Positions 1 to 12,016 of a DNA stretch of 64,000 nucleotides are shown piece by piece. The stretch is from Adiantum capillus-veneris (lineage: Eukaryota; Streptophyta; Polypodiopsida; Polypodiales; Pteridaceae). Each line of letters opens with the position of its first letter. The stretch's first letter is position 1. The stretch is taken from assembly GCA_014529385.2 (NCBI GenBank), contig CM043942.1:7315001-7379000 (forward strand), read 5' to 3'. Position numbers and translations under genes: made by a program. The notes below the pieces were generated by a model that was given only the letters and a program-made list of their open reading frames with translations, searched no databases and was not told where the DNA came from.

Positions 1-267
1 AAATGCTCTTCCACCTCGACGAACCAGCTTCAACTCAATAGCTTCCGAGGACGGAATCTACATCAGGAAGGGGGGCATGTTAACCCTCACGGCTCACGGA
101 CACCCTATGATCTATAAACGTTGTATTATTTAGAGTCAGGTACCGGGCTTGTCGGACCAATAGGAAAAGGGTAAGAGTGATCGCCAATGAGAGGCGCACT
201 TTAACTTGGACATTCAAGGGATTAGTTGGTTAAGCATGGGCACCCAAGTGTGAATGGGGTGAGCTCC

Positions 268-275
268 TATAAAAG
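268..275 (+). promoter_or_regulatory. TATA box of the family A LTR
   Basis: TATAAAAG lies about 190 bp into the LTR and is conserved in the other two copies (13270-13277 and 27992-27999), which marks the likely U3/R boundary. Confidence 0.6.
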
Positions 276-364
276 CCAACTAAACCTAATTTTTACTCAT
301 TCTCTCATTTGTGCAATAGAAGAGTGCTCTTGCTCCATCTCCATCTTCTTCTTCTTCACCTCCT

Positions 365-406
<42 letters not shown>

Positions 407-408
407 GG
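365..408. repeat. (GT)n(GA)n microsatellite inside the LTR
   Basis: A run of TG dinucleotides passes directly into GA dinucleotides. The same compound tract sits at the same LTR position in the other two copies but is much longer there. Confidence 0.9.
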
Positions 409-658
409 AGAGTGTGTGTGCGATCGAGCATTACGAAGGCACGACGGCGGCGAAGCGGTTGAGCGTGGCACGACTGCAACTTCTTCTTCATCGCGGCGAG
501 GAATCCACCACGAAGGAGAGCGTAGAGCGGTGAGTGACACACCCTTTGCTCTCTTTGAGCTTGCTAGTTTAGGCTTGTTGTGTGCTTGGAGCCGTTTGTG
601 GCTCGCATACGGTGTATTGGCAAGTCCCTTGCTTCGGCAGTGCGGCAAGGAGCGCACA

Positions 659-1401
659 GAGGTATGTTATGGAATTGATATATTATTATTTATTGCAGCT
701 GTGAAAAGGCTTGACCGAGCTAAGCTATTGCAAAAGGATATCATATTTTATGTACATTTTATTATTCAAGTGCTCTTTATGAGCTTTGGTCATTTATGAC
801 CGGCCGGCCAGTTTGTACTCACTTTGACCATTCAAGAATCTATAAATTAAATACGTGCAAGAGGGAAATGGTCACTCTTGCACGGGGGGAGATTGCACCT
901 AGTATTTGCGTTGCTCTTCTTATCTCTTCTCTCTTCTCTCTCGCCGTGCCGGCGTAGCACTCCGCTCTAGGAGGTGCGCCTACACGTGCTGTCTCAATCT
1001 CTCTCGCTCTCTGTCTCTCTCTGTTCCTATTGTGCTCGATTATGGATTTGTGCGAGTCGACAGGTACGTAGATTTATTCGTTTATGTCTTGCTATGCGCT
1101 ATTTTGAGTATTTTGCAGGTCGCTCTACGCTTCCGGCAGTAACATTTAGAGGCTTGAGCAAGCCCCTATGGGATCACCCTCTTAGGAGGTTAAACTCTAA
1201 AGAGTGTGGGCTTGAACATGGGAATACCCCCTTGGGGAGCCAAAAATAGTTTATAGGCGCCTTTTATTGAGCTTTGATGTTTGGATGGCAAGGGGCAAAA
1301 ATAAACTTGGTGCGTGAATGAATTTCAACGGAACCAAAAGTCTCTTATGTGCTCAATTTGACTGCAAATTTTGTGTCCACCCTTATTACCCAAAATAGCG
1401 T
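659..1401. other. No gene seen; possible remnant regulatory or LTR sequence
   Basis: No coding frame resembles a known protein. Visible features are a GGCCGGCC palindrome near 800, a 10-bp inverted repeat with 11-nt loop (CGTGCAAGAG at 854-863 against 875-884), a purine run GGGGGGAGATTG near 885-896, and a CT-rich stretch at 905-1030. A GTACGT donor-like site near 1061 and a TTTTGCAG acceptor-like site near 1118 could be a small leader intron, but this is speculative. Confidence 0.4.
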
Positions 1402-2679
1402 TGGTGCAGGCAAAGTTAGTTGACCATAGAAGATGGCATGGGCACGTATGTGCAAGATACCAGATGCAAGGCAAAGGGTTGGAGCAGCTACAAAGATCTT
1501 GGGCAGACAGGTAGCAGCGAATGTGTATGGCATATGCGGTTTATAGGCCAAAAAGGGCTCCAAAAAGGGCTAATTTGGGTGGAAAATGAAAGAGGTTCAA
1601 GGTGCAATTTTTTTTCCCAGAATGTAAAGCTCAAGTTTTTGAAGGGGCACGTCCATATGGCTCATCAAACAGAGCTACAGAGCCCAAGATATTTGAGTTT
1701 GAAGGTGCAGTACATTACAAATCTGAGACGAAACGGGCAGGTGATTCCAGGTAGTCTAAACCGGTTTTAGTGTATAGATTCGTAGTGCTTGATTTATGGA
1801 GCCTACTGGCCTTTCCAGATTGGCAATCGGAGCCAAGGTGAGAGAGATATTAGCAAAGAAAATTTTGGCGGGGGCCGGTTATATGCCCACTCGATTGCAT
1901 CGAGAATTGTTCCGTCTAGTGTTTTTATGGCCTCAACACGGTTCGAGAAGGTAGTATACATCAAGTGATATTAGCAAGAATTGGCGGTGCATCAATCGGA
2001 GTCCCAAGCAGCGAGATATGCCAAGTGGAATTCTGGGTGAAGTGGTTGAAGATGACTTTTTAAAGTATTGATCGTCTCAGATTGCGGACCGGGCCTGATA
2101 AGATTGAAATGGGGTGGTGCCTACGTGGACCATAGTTAGGGACCAGGTCTATAAGCGCTTTACAGATTTTGAAGGGGTACCCTGAGCAGTAAATGGTGTG
2201 CATGTGAAGTAGGGGGAGAAAATGAATTTCTTGTTTGGGGGGGGGGGGTTATGAAACTTATTGAGTGTGGGGGGAAATCATCCTAACACCGCCACGTGGC
2301 TTGGCAAAAAACCCACATACGGGCACATTTTTTGGTAGTATGGGCTATATAGCCCACAACGTGAAGTATTGCAGGTATCAAAGTAGAGAGAAGAGCTCTC
2401 TCTTGAGCTTGTGGCTATGGCTCTCATGGCGGGCGCTGTGCGTGGTGGCACGGCCGTTGAAAGCGGTGCTGTTTTGGCGTCTCTTGACGGTCGCAAGTGG
2501 TTGGCAGGCATACCCGATGGTTGGCTGCTAGTGGTAGTGATGATGTAGCACCCCACAGGGGTCTGATCCCATGCCGAATTTTGAAGGTGAACTCTAGTGG
2601 ATTGGGGCACTATGTTTACCCTAGGCTATAGTGAGGCATTGTGTTGTGTGCTGGGTGTGTTCCCTTTTCCCCCTCTCCA
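1402..2679 (+). repeat. 5' LTR of element E
   Basis: Matches 4823-6916 over most of its length. Relative to the right copy it lacks about 800 bp, with the break near 2573, where the sequence jumps between parts corresponding to about 6002 and 6812 of the right LTR. The missing part in the right copy looks like LTR leader sequence, so a deletion here is more likely than an insertion there. Confidence 0.78.
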
Positions 2680-2684
2680 TCTTT

Positions 2685-2703
2685 TGGTGCCCCCACTAAG
2701 GAG
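2685..2703 (+). other. Primer binding site of element E
   Basis: TGGTGCCCCCACTAAGGAG begins six bases after the LTR end. It starts TGG as expected for pairing to a tRNA CCA end. The donor tRNA is unclear; the sequence resembles the tRNA-Arg type used by some Tat elements. Confidence 0.5.
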
Positions 2704-2794
2704 CTGTCTTATGCTCCAATTTGAGGTCTAAAGTGATGTTTGGTAGCCGCCGACAAAGAGGTTGGCGGGTGGTCAAAGTTTTTGATGATCGAGT

Positions 2795-3651
2795 TTGAAG
2801 TTGATAGAGATGGTGGAGTCAAGCTTTGGCCCCATATTTACGGTCGTTGAAGAACCCGAGGATTATTTAGCAAATTTTGAGCTATGGCATATGTTGACGG
2901 AGGCAAAAAAGGTGCATACGGTGCCGTTGCTGATGCGCGGACGAACCAAGATTTGGTTTGATAGTTTACAGAGTAGGGATCGAGGATCATGGCAGGAGCT
3001 GCAGAGCCAGTTTTTGGAGTGGCTTCGAGAAGTGATTCCTTCAGAGGAAGTTGGTGCAAAGCTGAAGGCGGTGCGCCAGGATGTAAGTAAGGATTTTTCC
3101 ATTAGTTTGAAGCCTATTGGAAGTAGCTAGAGGTTGCTACTGGGGGAAAAGGTAATCAATATTTGAAGCTATCAAAGTTGCTAGAGTTCTTGCATCAGAG
3201 TATTAGAGAAATGGTCGAGTACGGTGCGGATACATATGAAGATATGGTCTATCTTGCCAACATGAAGAGCCGAAAGGTAAAGTGGAAGCTGGAGTTGGGC
3301 GTGTTGGATTGTGCAAATTGTGTGCCTGTTGTAGCTGTAGCAAAGTGTTCTTTAGTTCGACCAAAGGCGGTTCTAGTTGTTCGAAGTACAGAGCGGATGA
3401 TTTCACATCCTATGGTTGGTTATGTTCCTTTGAGGTTTCCAGTTTGTGATGTGCATGTGCCAATGGTGGACGAGCTTGTCAATGAGGAAAAGCCCCATGT
3501 TGAAGCAAACCAGGATGCAAAATCGATAGCAAATGTTGAGGTTCCAATGCGGATTAAAGAGGTAAAGCATGTTCTTGTAGAAAGCTTGTATGAAAAGGTA
3601 GCGGAGTGCAATCAGGTTGCAGATGCTGAGAGCTTGGAAGTAGAGGAATAA
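2795..3651 (+). pseudogene. Gag-like region of element E, frameshifted
   Basis: The first frame (2795-3130) encodes a helical segment with the Gypsy gag pattern: an acidic EPEDYLANFELW stretch, an L-x-x-x-x-K-I-W-F-D-S-L segment, and a W-Q-E-L-x-x-x-F-L-x-W-L segment. This matches the capsid core pattern in which a small protein domain is followed by a conserved WF-L-W-L-F series. A stop at 3128 and a frame change lead into a second frame (3163-3651) with a Lys-rich then Val/Glu-rich C-terminal part. Downstream to about 4330 the reading is acidic and broken by many stops. No zinc knuckle is recognisable. Assignment as gag rests on this pattern and on position after the primer binding site. 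Confidence 0.55.
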
Positions 3652-4822
3652 ATTGTGCAAAGCCATGGAGATAGTCAAGCATTTGTGGAGTAGCAAGCAG
3701 GTGAAGATGTAGATGTGGAGTCGGTATATGATGCAGGTGATGATGAAGATACAAGCTCAAGTTGTTGGGAGACAAGTGAGAAAGATTGAGCGGATAAGTC
3801 CACATCCTATGGTGATGAGACGGAGTTTGAGGAACCTGAGCTAGTAAAAGTAGAGCTACCTTATTATGCGTTTAACGATATGGTGATAGTCAATGTTCAA
3901 GAAGAGTAGGGAACATATCAAGCCATTGTGCTTAATGAAGACCAAGTGGAGGATTCTTTGCCTACCAATGGAGTTATGCAAATAGAGATGGTGTAGATTC
4001 TCGACGCAAGTGGTGGAGTGGCCTTACCTATGGATGATGACTAGGAGGATGCAATGTGGGGATAATTTCTCTCCACCTTGGAAGAGCATGATGCAATGGT
4101 AGAAGAGGTGATTGAAGCAAAAGCAGCTGAAGCTGACAAACAAGTGGAGCTGATTGACCTTGAAGAGTAGCTGGTTGCAGCAGGAGGGCTTGATGATGCT
4201 GGAATCAAGTATATTGTCAAAAGGAGGTCGTGTTGCCAAAGATGGTGGAAATTTCAATGCAGCAGGCATGTCCAATGGTGGATCAAGGAGAGTCCCAACT
4301 GGTAGATTTTCTTCCATTGAAGGTATGTGAGCTATGGTTGATGAATATGGTGATGGATACTGCTATGTGATGGATGGTTCGACAGGTGCAGGGGTCTATG
4401 GATAAGGCCTCCACTTTACATGGATGGAAGGGAGGGTCAGATGTGTGTTCAAGCTTGTTGGTACATGTTTCTTCGATGATGGTATGCTTGGTGATGCTTG
4501 GTATGTAGTGGGCAATCGGCCTGTGAATGCAAGGTAGGCCCTGGATGGTCTACATAGATGATGGGATATCTGCTGGGGTGCATCACTATGGTAAGCGGTT
4601 ACAGATGGGTGGAAGGCACCAATGGCAGGTTTTTGATCTAGACAGAACCTATGTGATGCAGGGGGTGGGGCAACCCACTTGAAGGTCTGGTAGTGGGCTG
4701 CAATAAAACTCTGTATATATGGTTTTGGATTGTTGATAGTGTGTGCCAGGTTTTGCAGTTAGAAGTGGAATAAAGCTCTTTTTTGGTTGAACATAAATGT
4801 TCAACTACGGGGTGGGCAATGA
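3652..4822 (+). other. Degenerate 3' interior of element E
   Basis: The frame continues in acidic, valine- and glutamate-rich short reads to about 4330 with frequent stops, then loses coding character. It ends in a purine-rich tract next to the right LTR. No pol domain is present. Confidence 0.55.
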
Positions 4823-6193
4823 TGGTGCAGCCAAAGTTGGTAGACCATAGAAGATGACATGGGCAGGTATGTGCAGGCTAGAAGATGCAAGGCAAAGGGC
4901 TAGAGTAGCTACAAAGATCTTGGGTAGATAGGTAGCAGCGGATGTGTATGGCTGATGCGGTTTATGGGCCAAGAAGGGCGCCAGAAAGGGCTAATTTGGA
5001 TGGAAAATGAAAGAGGTTCAAGGTGTAGCGGTTTTTGCCTAGAAATGTAGAGCTTGAGTTCTTGAAGGATCAGGTCCAGACGGCTCATCAAACAAAGCTA
5101 CAGAGCTCAAGATATTTGAGTTTGAAGGTGCAGTGCATTGCATATCTTAGACAAACAGGGCAAGTGATTCCAGGTAGTCCAAGCCGATTTTAGTGTATAG
5201 ATGCGTAGTGCTTGATTTATGGAGCCTGCTGGTCTTCTTAGATTGGCAATCGGAGCCAAGGTGAGACAGATATTAGCAGAGAAAGTTTGGCAGGGACCGA
5301 TTATGTGCTTGTCCGACTGCATCGAGAATTGTTTCGTCTGGTGTTTTTTTCGCCTCGACACGGTTTGAGAAGGCAGTATACATCAAGTGATATTAGTAGG
5401 AATTGGTGGTGCATCAGTCAGATTCCCAAAAAGCGAGATATTCCAAGTGCAAGTCTGGAGCTGTTGAGGGTGAAGTGGTTGAAGATGACTTTTTTAAGTA
5501 TTGATCATCTTAGATTGTGGGCCTGACAAGATTGAAATGGGGTGGTGCATACATGGATCATAGTCGGGGACCAGGGCTCGAAGCATGGCATTATAGATTT
5601 GCAAGGGGAGCCCTGAGCAGTAAATGGTGTGCCTCTGAAGTGGGGGGAGAAAATGAATTTCTTGGGGGGGGAGGGGGTTATGAAACTTATTGAGTGTGGG
5701 GGGCAGTCATCATGACACCGCCATGTGGCTTGGCAAAAAACCCACATACGAGCACATTTGTTGGTAGTATGGGCTATATATCCCACAACATGGAGTAGTG
5801 CAGGTATCGAAGTGGAGAGAAGAGCTCTCTCTTGAGCTTGGCTATGGCTCTCATGGCGGGTGCTGTGCGAGGTGGCACGGCCAGGGAAAGCGGCACTGTT
5901 TTGGCATCTCTCGACGACCACCAGTGGTCCGCAGTCATACTCAATGGTTGGCCGCTAGCGGCATTGATGATGTGGCACCCCGCAAGGGTCTGATCCCGCG
6001 CCCACAAGGGTCCCCCTCCTTTTTTGAGTACAAAGTCAAAGAAGCCTCCCCACTAGCAAGGTCGCTAGTGCCTCAGGGAGGGGCTTGTGTGTGAGAAGGA
6101 AGGTGAGACCCCGGGTACAAGTGAAAGAGAGAGAGAACCCAAAGGGCAAAGTGGACAACCAATCCAAGAGGACAAAGCAAAGGGAAGCATCAC

Positions 6194-6258
<65 letters not shown>

Positions 6259-6916
6259 ATCCGAAGTTGATCCCATGGCCTGCAAAAGGACTGTTCACCT
6301 GCAGCTGAAAGGGGAAAGTGTCCGAGGTGGTGGGCCCATGTGAATATGCTAAATGGGTATTCTAAGTGTATGCAAGGCAAAAAAAATGCTATAATGAGCT
6401 CAAAGATGAATACACGAGCAGATTAGGACCCCTTTTTTTTTTGGCTTAGCCACTCCTATTAAAGGAGGTGCACACGGTTTTGTTGGGGCTTTTTGGCCAA
6501 TGGAGTTTTTTTGTCGAGGATTGTTACCGGTGTAGAGTTCATTGTAAATGGTTGTGTAGATGCAAGGAAAGCCATAATTGTTGTCTCTTGGCATCGATTC
6601 CCCCTTCCCCGTTCTCTTCTCTCCTTGTGTGCATGTGTTTCTAGGCGTGTGTCCCCCCTTGAAGTTTGTCGTGCAAGGGAGATAGAGAGAGGTTGTGGGT
6701 GTGCGGAAGGTTGTGAGTTGAGCATAGTGAAATGATTGGGTCTGTTTGGTGTGTTGGAAAGCGTGTGTACGTATGGTCGTGTGCAAGCGGTGGTTTGCTT
6801 GCGTATAGTGTCGAGTTTTGAAGGTGATCTCTAGTGGATTGGGGCTCTATGTATACCCTGGGCTATAGTGAGGCATTGTGTTGTATTCTGGGTGTGTTCC
6901 CCTTTCCCCCTCTCCA
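4823..6916 (+). repeat. 3' LTR of element E
   Basis: Starts TGGTGCAGCC and ends CTCTCCA, matching 1402-2679. It holds about 800 bp (roughly 6003-6812) absent from the left copy, including a GA microsatellite at 6196-6250 and a stretch near 6540 that resembles the end region of a transcript. Confidence 0.78.
6196..6250. repeat. (GA)n microsatellite
   Basis: An almost pure GA dinucleotide run of about 55 bp inside the right LTR of element E. ORFs crossing it are repeat artefacts. Confidence 0.95.
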
Positions 6917-9462
6917 CCATGTGCAATTTGATCCTGCAACCTCACGGTATCAAGAATAGGACACTTCCCCTAAACCATGGTACCAATATCACTTTCTTGT
7001 CAAGAGTGCAACTTGTGCAGTAGCTGAGCTTGGTGTAGCAACGAGTCAAGGGTCAAAAGACGCAAAAAGAGTTCATAATTGTGCTTAAGAGGGCTCAATA
7101 AGAAGCCATAAATCAAGGCCTTTATGCACACATGGTATTTTCAAAGGTAGTGGGAATGAGAGAGAGTTTGAATAAACACACAATATGCAATAATGTAAAT
7201 CTAGAGGTTTTCATTAAAGCATTAGGTCAAGGAGGAGATCCTAAATGATCTAGAATAGGGAAATTTAGATGCAATCGATTGAGATATTATTCACATAATC
7301 AAAATACAAGGATTAATAGGCCTAGGTGTGAATCATCCGCTCTCATGCCGCATGAAAGGAATTGGCTATGGCAAAAATGCAAGTGAATCATTCATGGTAA
7401 GGTTAGTGAATCGATACAAGAGATTAGGGGGAGAGATTGACACTAATGGAAGTAGAAAAACATAGGGTAGATTGATAACAAATGATATGAAAAAGATGAG
7501 TACAAAGTGGGTTCAAATCATGGGGTTATTCTTGGATATAAAGTGTGTAGCTAGGGGCCAATAAATCACAACAAAAGTCTATATGCATCACTATATCAGT
7601 ATGTATTTACAACCACGAGCATTGTCTAACGTGCCCAATGAACACTCACAATACAAACAATATCAAACAAGGAAAATGTGGTACAAATATCATCTTCATT
7701 ACAAATAAATATCGATTATTCTACCACATACACAATTCGGCAATTTGAGAACTAGACTTAGGTGGACCCAAATTATAGTGTAGCCCTGCAAACAATCGAA
7801 ACCCAATCATGTCGTTGCATCCTGCACCATGGTCTGCATGAAGGCAACAAGAAAGTTATCAGCATGACAGGTTCATTCATTGCCTGCTATAATGCTTGCA
7901 AACCCTCACACACACAACCTACTATGCAATGTTCTAAAGCACCCAAAAAAGAACCACCACATGCTAGTCGATTGAGTACTCACTCTCTATGTAGGGTATG
8001 GCTTTGATAAATTTGGAGGCTAGTATCAAAGACAAATGAAGTGCTTCTAAATAAGTAAGTAAACACCCAACAAGTAGTACATTGTCTATGCTTGATCTAT
8101 CGTAGCTACTCATGTTGATGAGTAAGTGAGGTGGATTTTCCACTGCCTTCTCAGGGTCGCCATTTATGAGGATATTGTTAAGAGGTGATGTGATGAGTGG
8201 AGCGACAAAAGAGGCACCAAAGTTCTTTGCATACTACATCTCATGAGATACTACTCCTTCTCTCCATGTGCCTTTCCTCACAATGTGCCTAGTATAGCCT
8301 AAATTTGAGCCTAACCTCCCCGTACCTTACCTCTTGATAGCTTTTGCTTAAGAGACCTATCACTTCAAGCAGATTTTGCACTTGCATCAAAGTCTACACC
8401 CCAAATTCAAAGAGTTGGGAAATGACTCTGAGAAACAACACGCCGAGACAAAGTGACACAACCATGAAGCCTATGTTACGTGGTTTGTGGAACTTTGGTG
8501 GAGCATTGTCCCAATGCCAACTCTTCAATAGCACCACATTCACATCAATGAAACTAAGAGTTTTTTTGCTACGGCTTTGCATGACTATCCATACATGGGT
8601 GTCATTTCCAAGAACAATTGGTAAAGGATCGTCACGATTTCCTCTTTTGCATTTTCTAACGATCTTGAGCTCCAGTATGAGAACAAAGACTAACCTTTGA
8701 GGAGTCTCGATAGCTCAAATGCCACCTCTTCTCTATCTACAAGGGCAATAGGTCACTCCATGCACAGAGATGCTTGGTTGATGATCCCAACATCTGCAAA
8801 TTCTTGTAATATCGCCACACCCTATCTCTTGAAGGTGTGCCATCTTCCTTAAGCATAAAGTGTTTTGCCTCAAGTATGTCCCTCTAATTTTCGTTTGGGG
8901 CTTTATTAGAAGGTATCTACAAAGATCCCTTGGTTTGAATGGGAAGGAAAAGGCGGAGGATGAGCGTGAGGTGGCCAGCTGGAGGAAATGTGGAACATGA
9001 GGGTAAGGTGCCAAAGTTATTATTTTTTGGTTTGAATAGAAGGAATTTGAGGAGGAGAAGAGAAGCATATGTCTATTGCCTTGAGGTGGTGCCATGTGGA
9101 GGGAGACAGAGACGGAGAGAGTGTATTTTGGCATATGTGAGAGCAGTACGGGGGAAGAGATTTTTTTGGGGAAATTATTAAAATTCTCAAGATAGCATCC
9201 AAATGTCAAAAATTCCCAAAGCATGTTTATATATATATGTATTTTGGTTGGATTGTTGAAGATTTTCGCATGCAATTTGTTTAGCTTCTGCTTTTCGCAT
9301 TTTCTATGATAGACAATCAGTCTTCTTATGGAAATCTACAAAAAAAATTTATTCTGGACAAATGTTTGGGAATTTTGAAAAATTTGAAAGGCATTTTGTT
9401 TCCACAAATTCTTTGTGCATCGCCGTGCGAGAAGCAGACCCTGGTGAGTCGATGACGATCAC

Positions 9463-9498
<36 letters not shown>

Positions 9499-10392
9499 GG
9501 CATCAAGTTGCCAGTGTCGGTGACGCAACCAAGCAGATCAGCGTTGTGGGTGCGCCAGAGAGAGAGAGAGAGAGAGACAGAAGGGGCGAACGGCAAGTCG
9601 AGGAGGACATGGATGAGGACTGCCATGGCTACGGGAGTGCCCAGTCTTCTCCGTCCGTCCGTCCGTCTGCAACGAGTGAACAGAAGAAAGGGGGGGGGGG
9701 TTAGGAGGGCAACAATGGTGCCGACAAACATCCACTTTAGCTTCCACTTTTCGCGATTCCAGGGAAACGGTGGCACTAATTAATTAATTAATATTGTCAA
9801 AGAAAACAATGCTTCCGTACATAGGAGCGGCCCCCATGCTTCTTATCAATTTGTACACAAGTAGTTCCAGAGTTTGCAGCTGCGAGAAACAAATAGCAAA
9901 AATGAATCCAACATTCACACTTTTCTTTCTTGTCACCAGCTCAACAAACCAAGAAAACCACATCTACTCATCGTGCCACCATTTTCCATTTTGAATGTAG
10001 AGAAGAGCACGACCACCACCGAATGGTCCAAGAAAGCCCCATGTCCAGTACAAGGCTAGAAAAAAATAGTTTTCCTACCCGAAGAAAATAAGGGCAAACT
10101 TGAAATACTCCCGGTTTTTCGGTCGAAATTTAATGCTTTTGCCGGGAATTACACTAAAACTTATGAAAATGGCCCGGTTTTCTTCAAGGCAAGCTCAAAA
10201 TCTAATCGGGATTTTAGGATTTCAACCGGTTAAAATACACTGGACCCAGGTTTCTTTCTAACAATGGTCCGGTAGAGGAGCATTCTGTATGTAGACACAC
10301 TTGTAGCATTGCTTGTGCAAGCAAGTACGTAGGGTTTATTACAGATGCCCTTTTATTGTTTTGTTTGGTAAGGTTTTCATTGTGAAACAATC
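6917..10392. other. No recognisable gene (3.5 kb)
   Basis: No frame on either strand resembles a protein I recognise. The longest minus-strand reads near 8394-8760 and 8733-9275 are compositionally plausible but have no motif. The segment contains GA microsatellites (9465-9496 and 9557-9577), a GTCC tetranucleotide run near 9650-9665, a G run near 9690, and TTAA repeats near 9778-9793. It may be old, unalignable repeat or true intergenic DNA. Confidence 0.5.
9465..9577. repeat. Two GA microsatellites
   Basis: GA runs at 9465-9496 and 9557-9577, separated by about 60 bp of unique sequence. Confidence 0.92.
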
Positions 10393-10866
10393 TTTTTTTT
10401 TTTTTTTCAAAACTCACAATTGTGAGTGAATTATATTGAATAGCCCAAAAAATTACAAGGTCTTGTCATGCTCTTGTTAAGCCATGACACAATCCAGGGA
10501 CTATAGTTACATCGGCTATCAGGGCAGCCACCCCCACCAACCCGCCGCCTCCTCCTCGATACACAAGGTCCATAAACTTGTCCTTATGAGATATTTTATT
10601 TACCGATGGCCAAGATTTTCCCTCGTCCTAGGCATTACATCTGCTGACAACAAGGCACAAGTAGTCCTAGACCAATCCTCCGAGTGTTGCTTGCGCCCAA
10701 GCGTCCATATTAGCACTTTGCTTTCTTGAGTAATTTCTGCGAAGCTTGCCACCTCAAAGCCTCCTTCAAACACACGGCGGTTCCTTGTCTGCCATACATT
10801 ATGTAAGAAGAAGTATCTGACGATTTGAGTGCTGACGAGGAGGGCAGGACTTCCTGAATTCTTGCC

Positions 10867-11843
10867 TCAAAGGAATAGGTCAGTCTTGAAGAAACTAATT
10901 TTCCATGTTCTTTGGATCCACTTGCATATTTTCCTTGCGAGGCGTTTAATAGTTGGGCAGTCCATGAATAGGTGGGCCAGATCTTCACTAGCCATCCTGC
11001 ACCCCAAGCATTGATCTGACCCAATCTCTCTCTCCTGAATCTTCACCCTTGTTGGTAGAGCACCCCAGATTACCTTCCATAGAAAGACCTTCATGTGCTG
11101 CGCAACCTTTGGCTTCCATATGTTCTCCATTACTTGCTCCCACCTTTCCTCCGGCCATTGCTTTTTCCATAGCTTGTTAAGGGGGCTAGACCAATTCTTC
11201 CTATGCATATTGTCTGATAAATGCTTTTAGGATGGGGTTTCCATAAGAGACTGCTTCCGGGCCATTTCCAGGCATTCCCGTCAAACTCTGAATCACAGAT
11301 TGGCATCTCTAGATTGTCAAGCTCCTTCATCACTTTGTGGACAAGTAAGACCTCCAAGCTATTGAGTTGGTATTGGGTAACCAGAAGGTCAATGGTTTTC
11401 CAACTCTTATTGCCACTGTCCCAGAAGTGCCCAAGTTGCTTCAGGCCCTTATTATTCAGTTTCTTGGCTGTCTCAATCCAATAGGGAGTTTGTGGTGGAT
11501 CTACAACTTTGGACATCCAGGGGGACCAATGCAAAATGGAGTTCTTGAAGTATCTGACTTCTTCCTCCCACTTTAAGACTCCTGCTGCTCTATTTCATTT
11601 TTCTATCAATTCTCTTGAGCTGCACTCTAGTCTTAATGTAGACCACTCCGGGGCTAACAGTTTGTCATGAACCTCCACCCCTCTCCACTTTCCACCATCC
11701 GAGCCAAGTTTAGCTGCTTCTATCATATCTCTGACCATGAGAGCCCAAACTTGATCCTGTTTAGCCAAGGAAACAACAAACTTGGCGCAACAAGCTTCTA
11801 CATGGGCCACAGGGTTGAGAATTTCGAGGCCTCCTTGATTCAC
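10867..11843 (-). pseudogene. LINE C-terminal region with zinc-binding RT domain
   Basis: Minus-strand reads at 11595-11843 (with GGLEILNPVAH) and 10867-11208 are the downstream part of the same LINE polyprotein. The latter has the RT-associated zinc-binding pattern: PKVAQHMKVFLWK, LPTR, a C-x2-C pair (CLGC), then HLFMDCP, with tryptophans spaced as in plant LINEs. The parts lie in different frames, so the ORF carries frameshifts. The remainder down to about 10410 is 3' untranslated sequence. Confidence 0.8.
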
Positions 11844-12016
11844 CGGTCAAGCAACTGATTCCCACCAGGCCCATTGCCATGGCCTGGAGGATTTCGTGTT
11901 GTTTTTCCATAAAAACCTTTTTAATGGTTTTAAGAACTCTTTACAGTGACACTTAGCCATCTTGAGAAGTGGGCTAGTGAAGGCAATATACGAAATCATA
12001 AAGGTATTCATCACTT

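Larger units (their letters stand above)
1..658 (+). mobile_element. 3' end of a second Gypsy family A copy
   Basis: Bases 1-77 match the internal 3' end of the large Gypsy element (27690-27770), including the polypurine tract AGGAAGGGGGG at 65-75. They are followed directly by an LTR at 78-658 that matches the LTRs at 13079 and 27771. The order tract-then-LTR makes this the 3' LTR of a plus-strand copy whose body lies upstream of the window. The 3' flanking duplication cannot be tested because the 5' end is outside. Confidence 0.9.
78..658 (+). repeat. LTR, Gypsy family A (copy 1, 3' LTR)
   Basis: The LTR begins TGTTAACCC and ends GCGCACA, the same ends as the copy at 27771-28407. At about 581 bp it is shorter than that copy, partly because its internal (GT)n(GA)n tract (365-408) is short. 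It has a TATA-like box at 268-275. The ORFs through the GT/GA tract are translation artefacts of the microsatellite. Confidence 0.88.
1402..6916 (+). mobile_element. Gag-only Gypsy-like LTR element (E)
   Basis: Two direct repeats bracket a 2.1-kb interior. The LTRs start TGGTGCAG and end CTCTCCA. A primer-binding-like TGGTGCCCCCACTAAGGAG starts six bases after the 5' LTR, and a purine-rich ACGGGGTGGGCAATGA precedes the 3' LTR. The interior holds only a decayed gag-like region, with no protease, RT or integrase, so the element must have relied on enzymes from elsewhere. The flanking five bases (AGCGT and CCATG) do not match, so no target duplication survives. Confidence 0.75.

Noticed and set aside
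8344-9275. Possible host gene in 8.3-9.3 kb
   Set aside because: Reads on both strands are short, overlap, and show no motif or splice-consistent structure.
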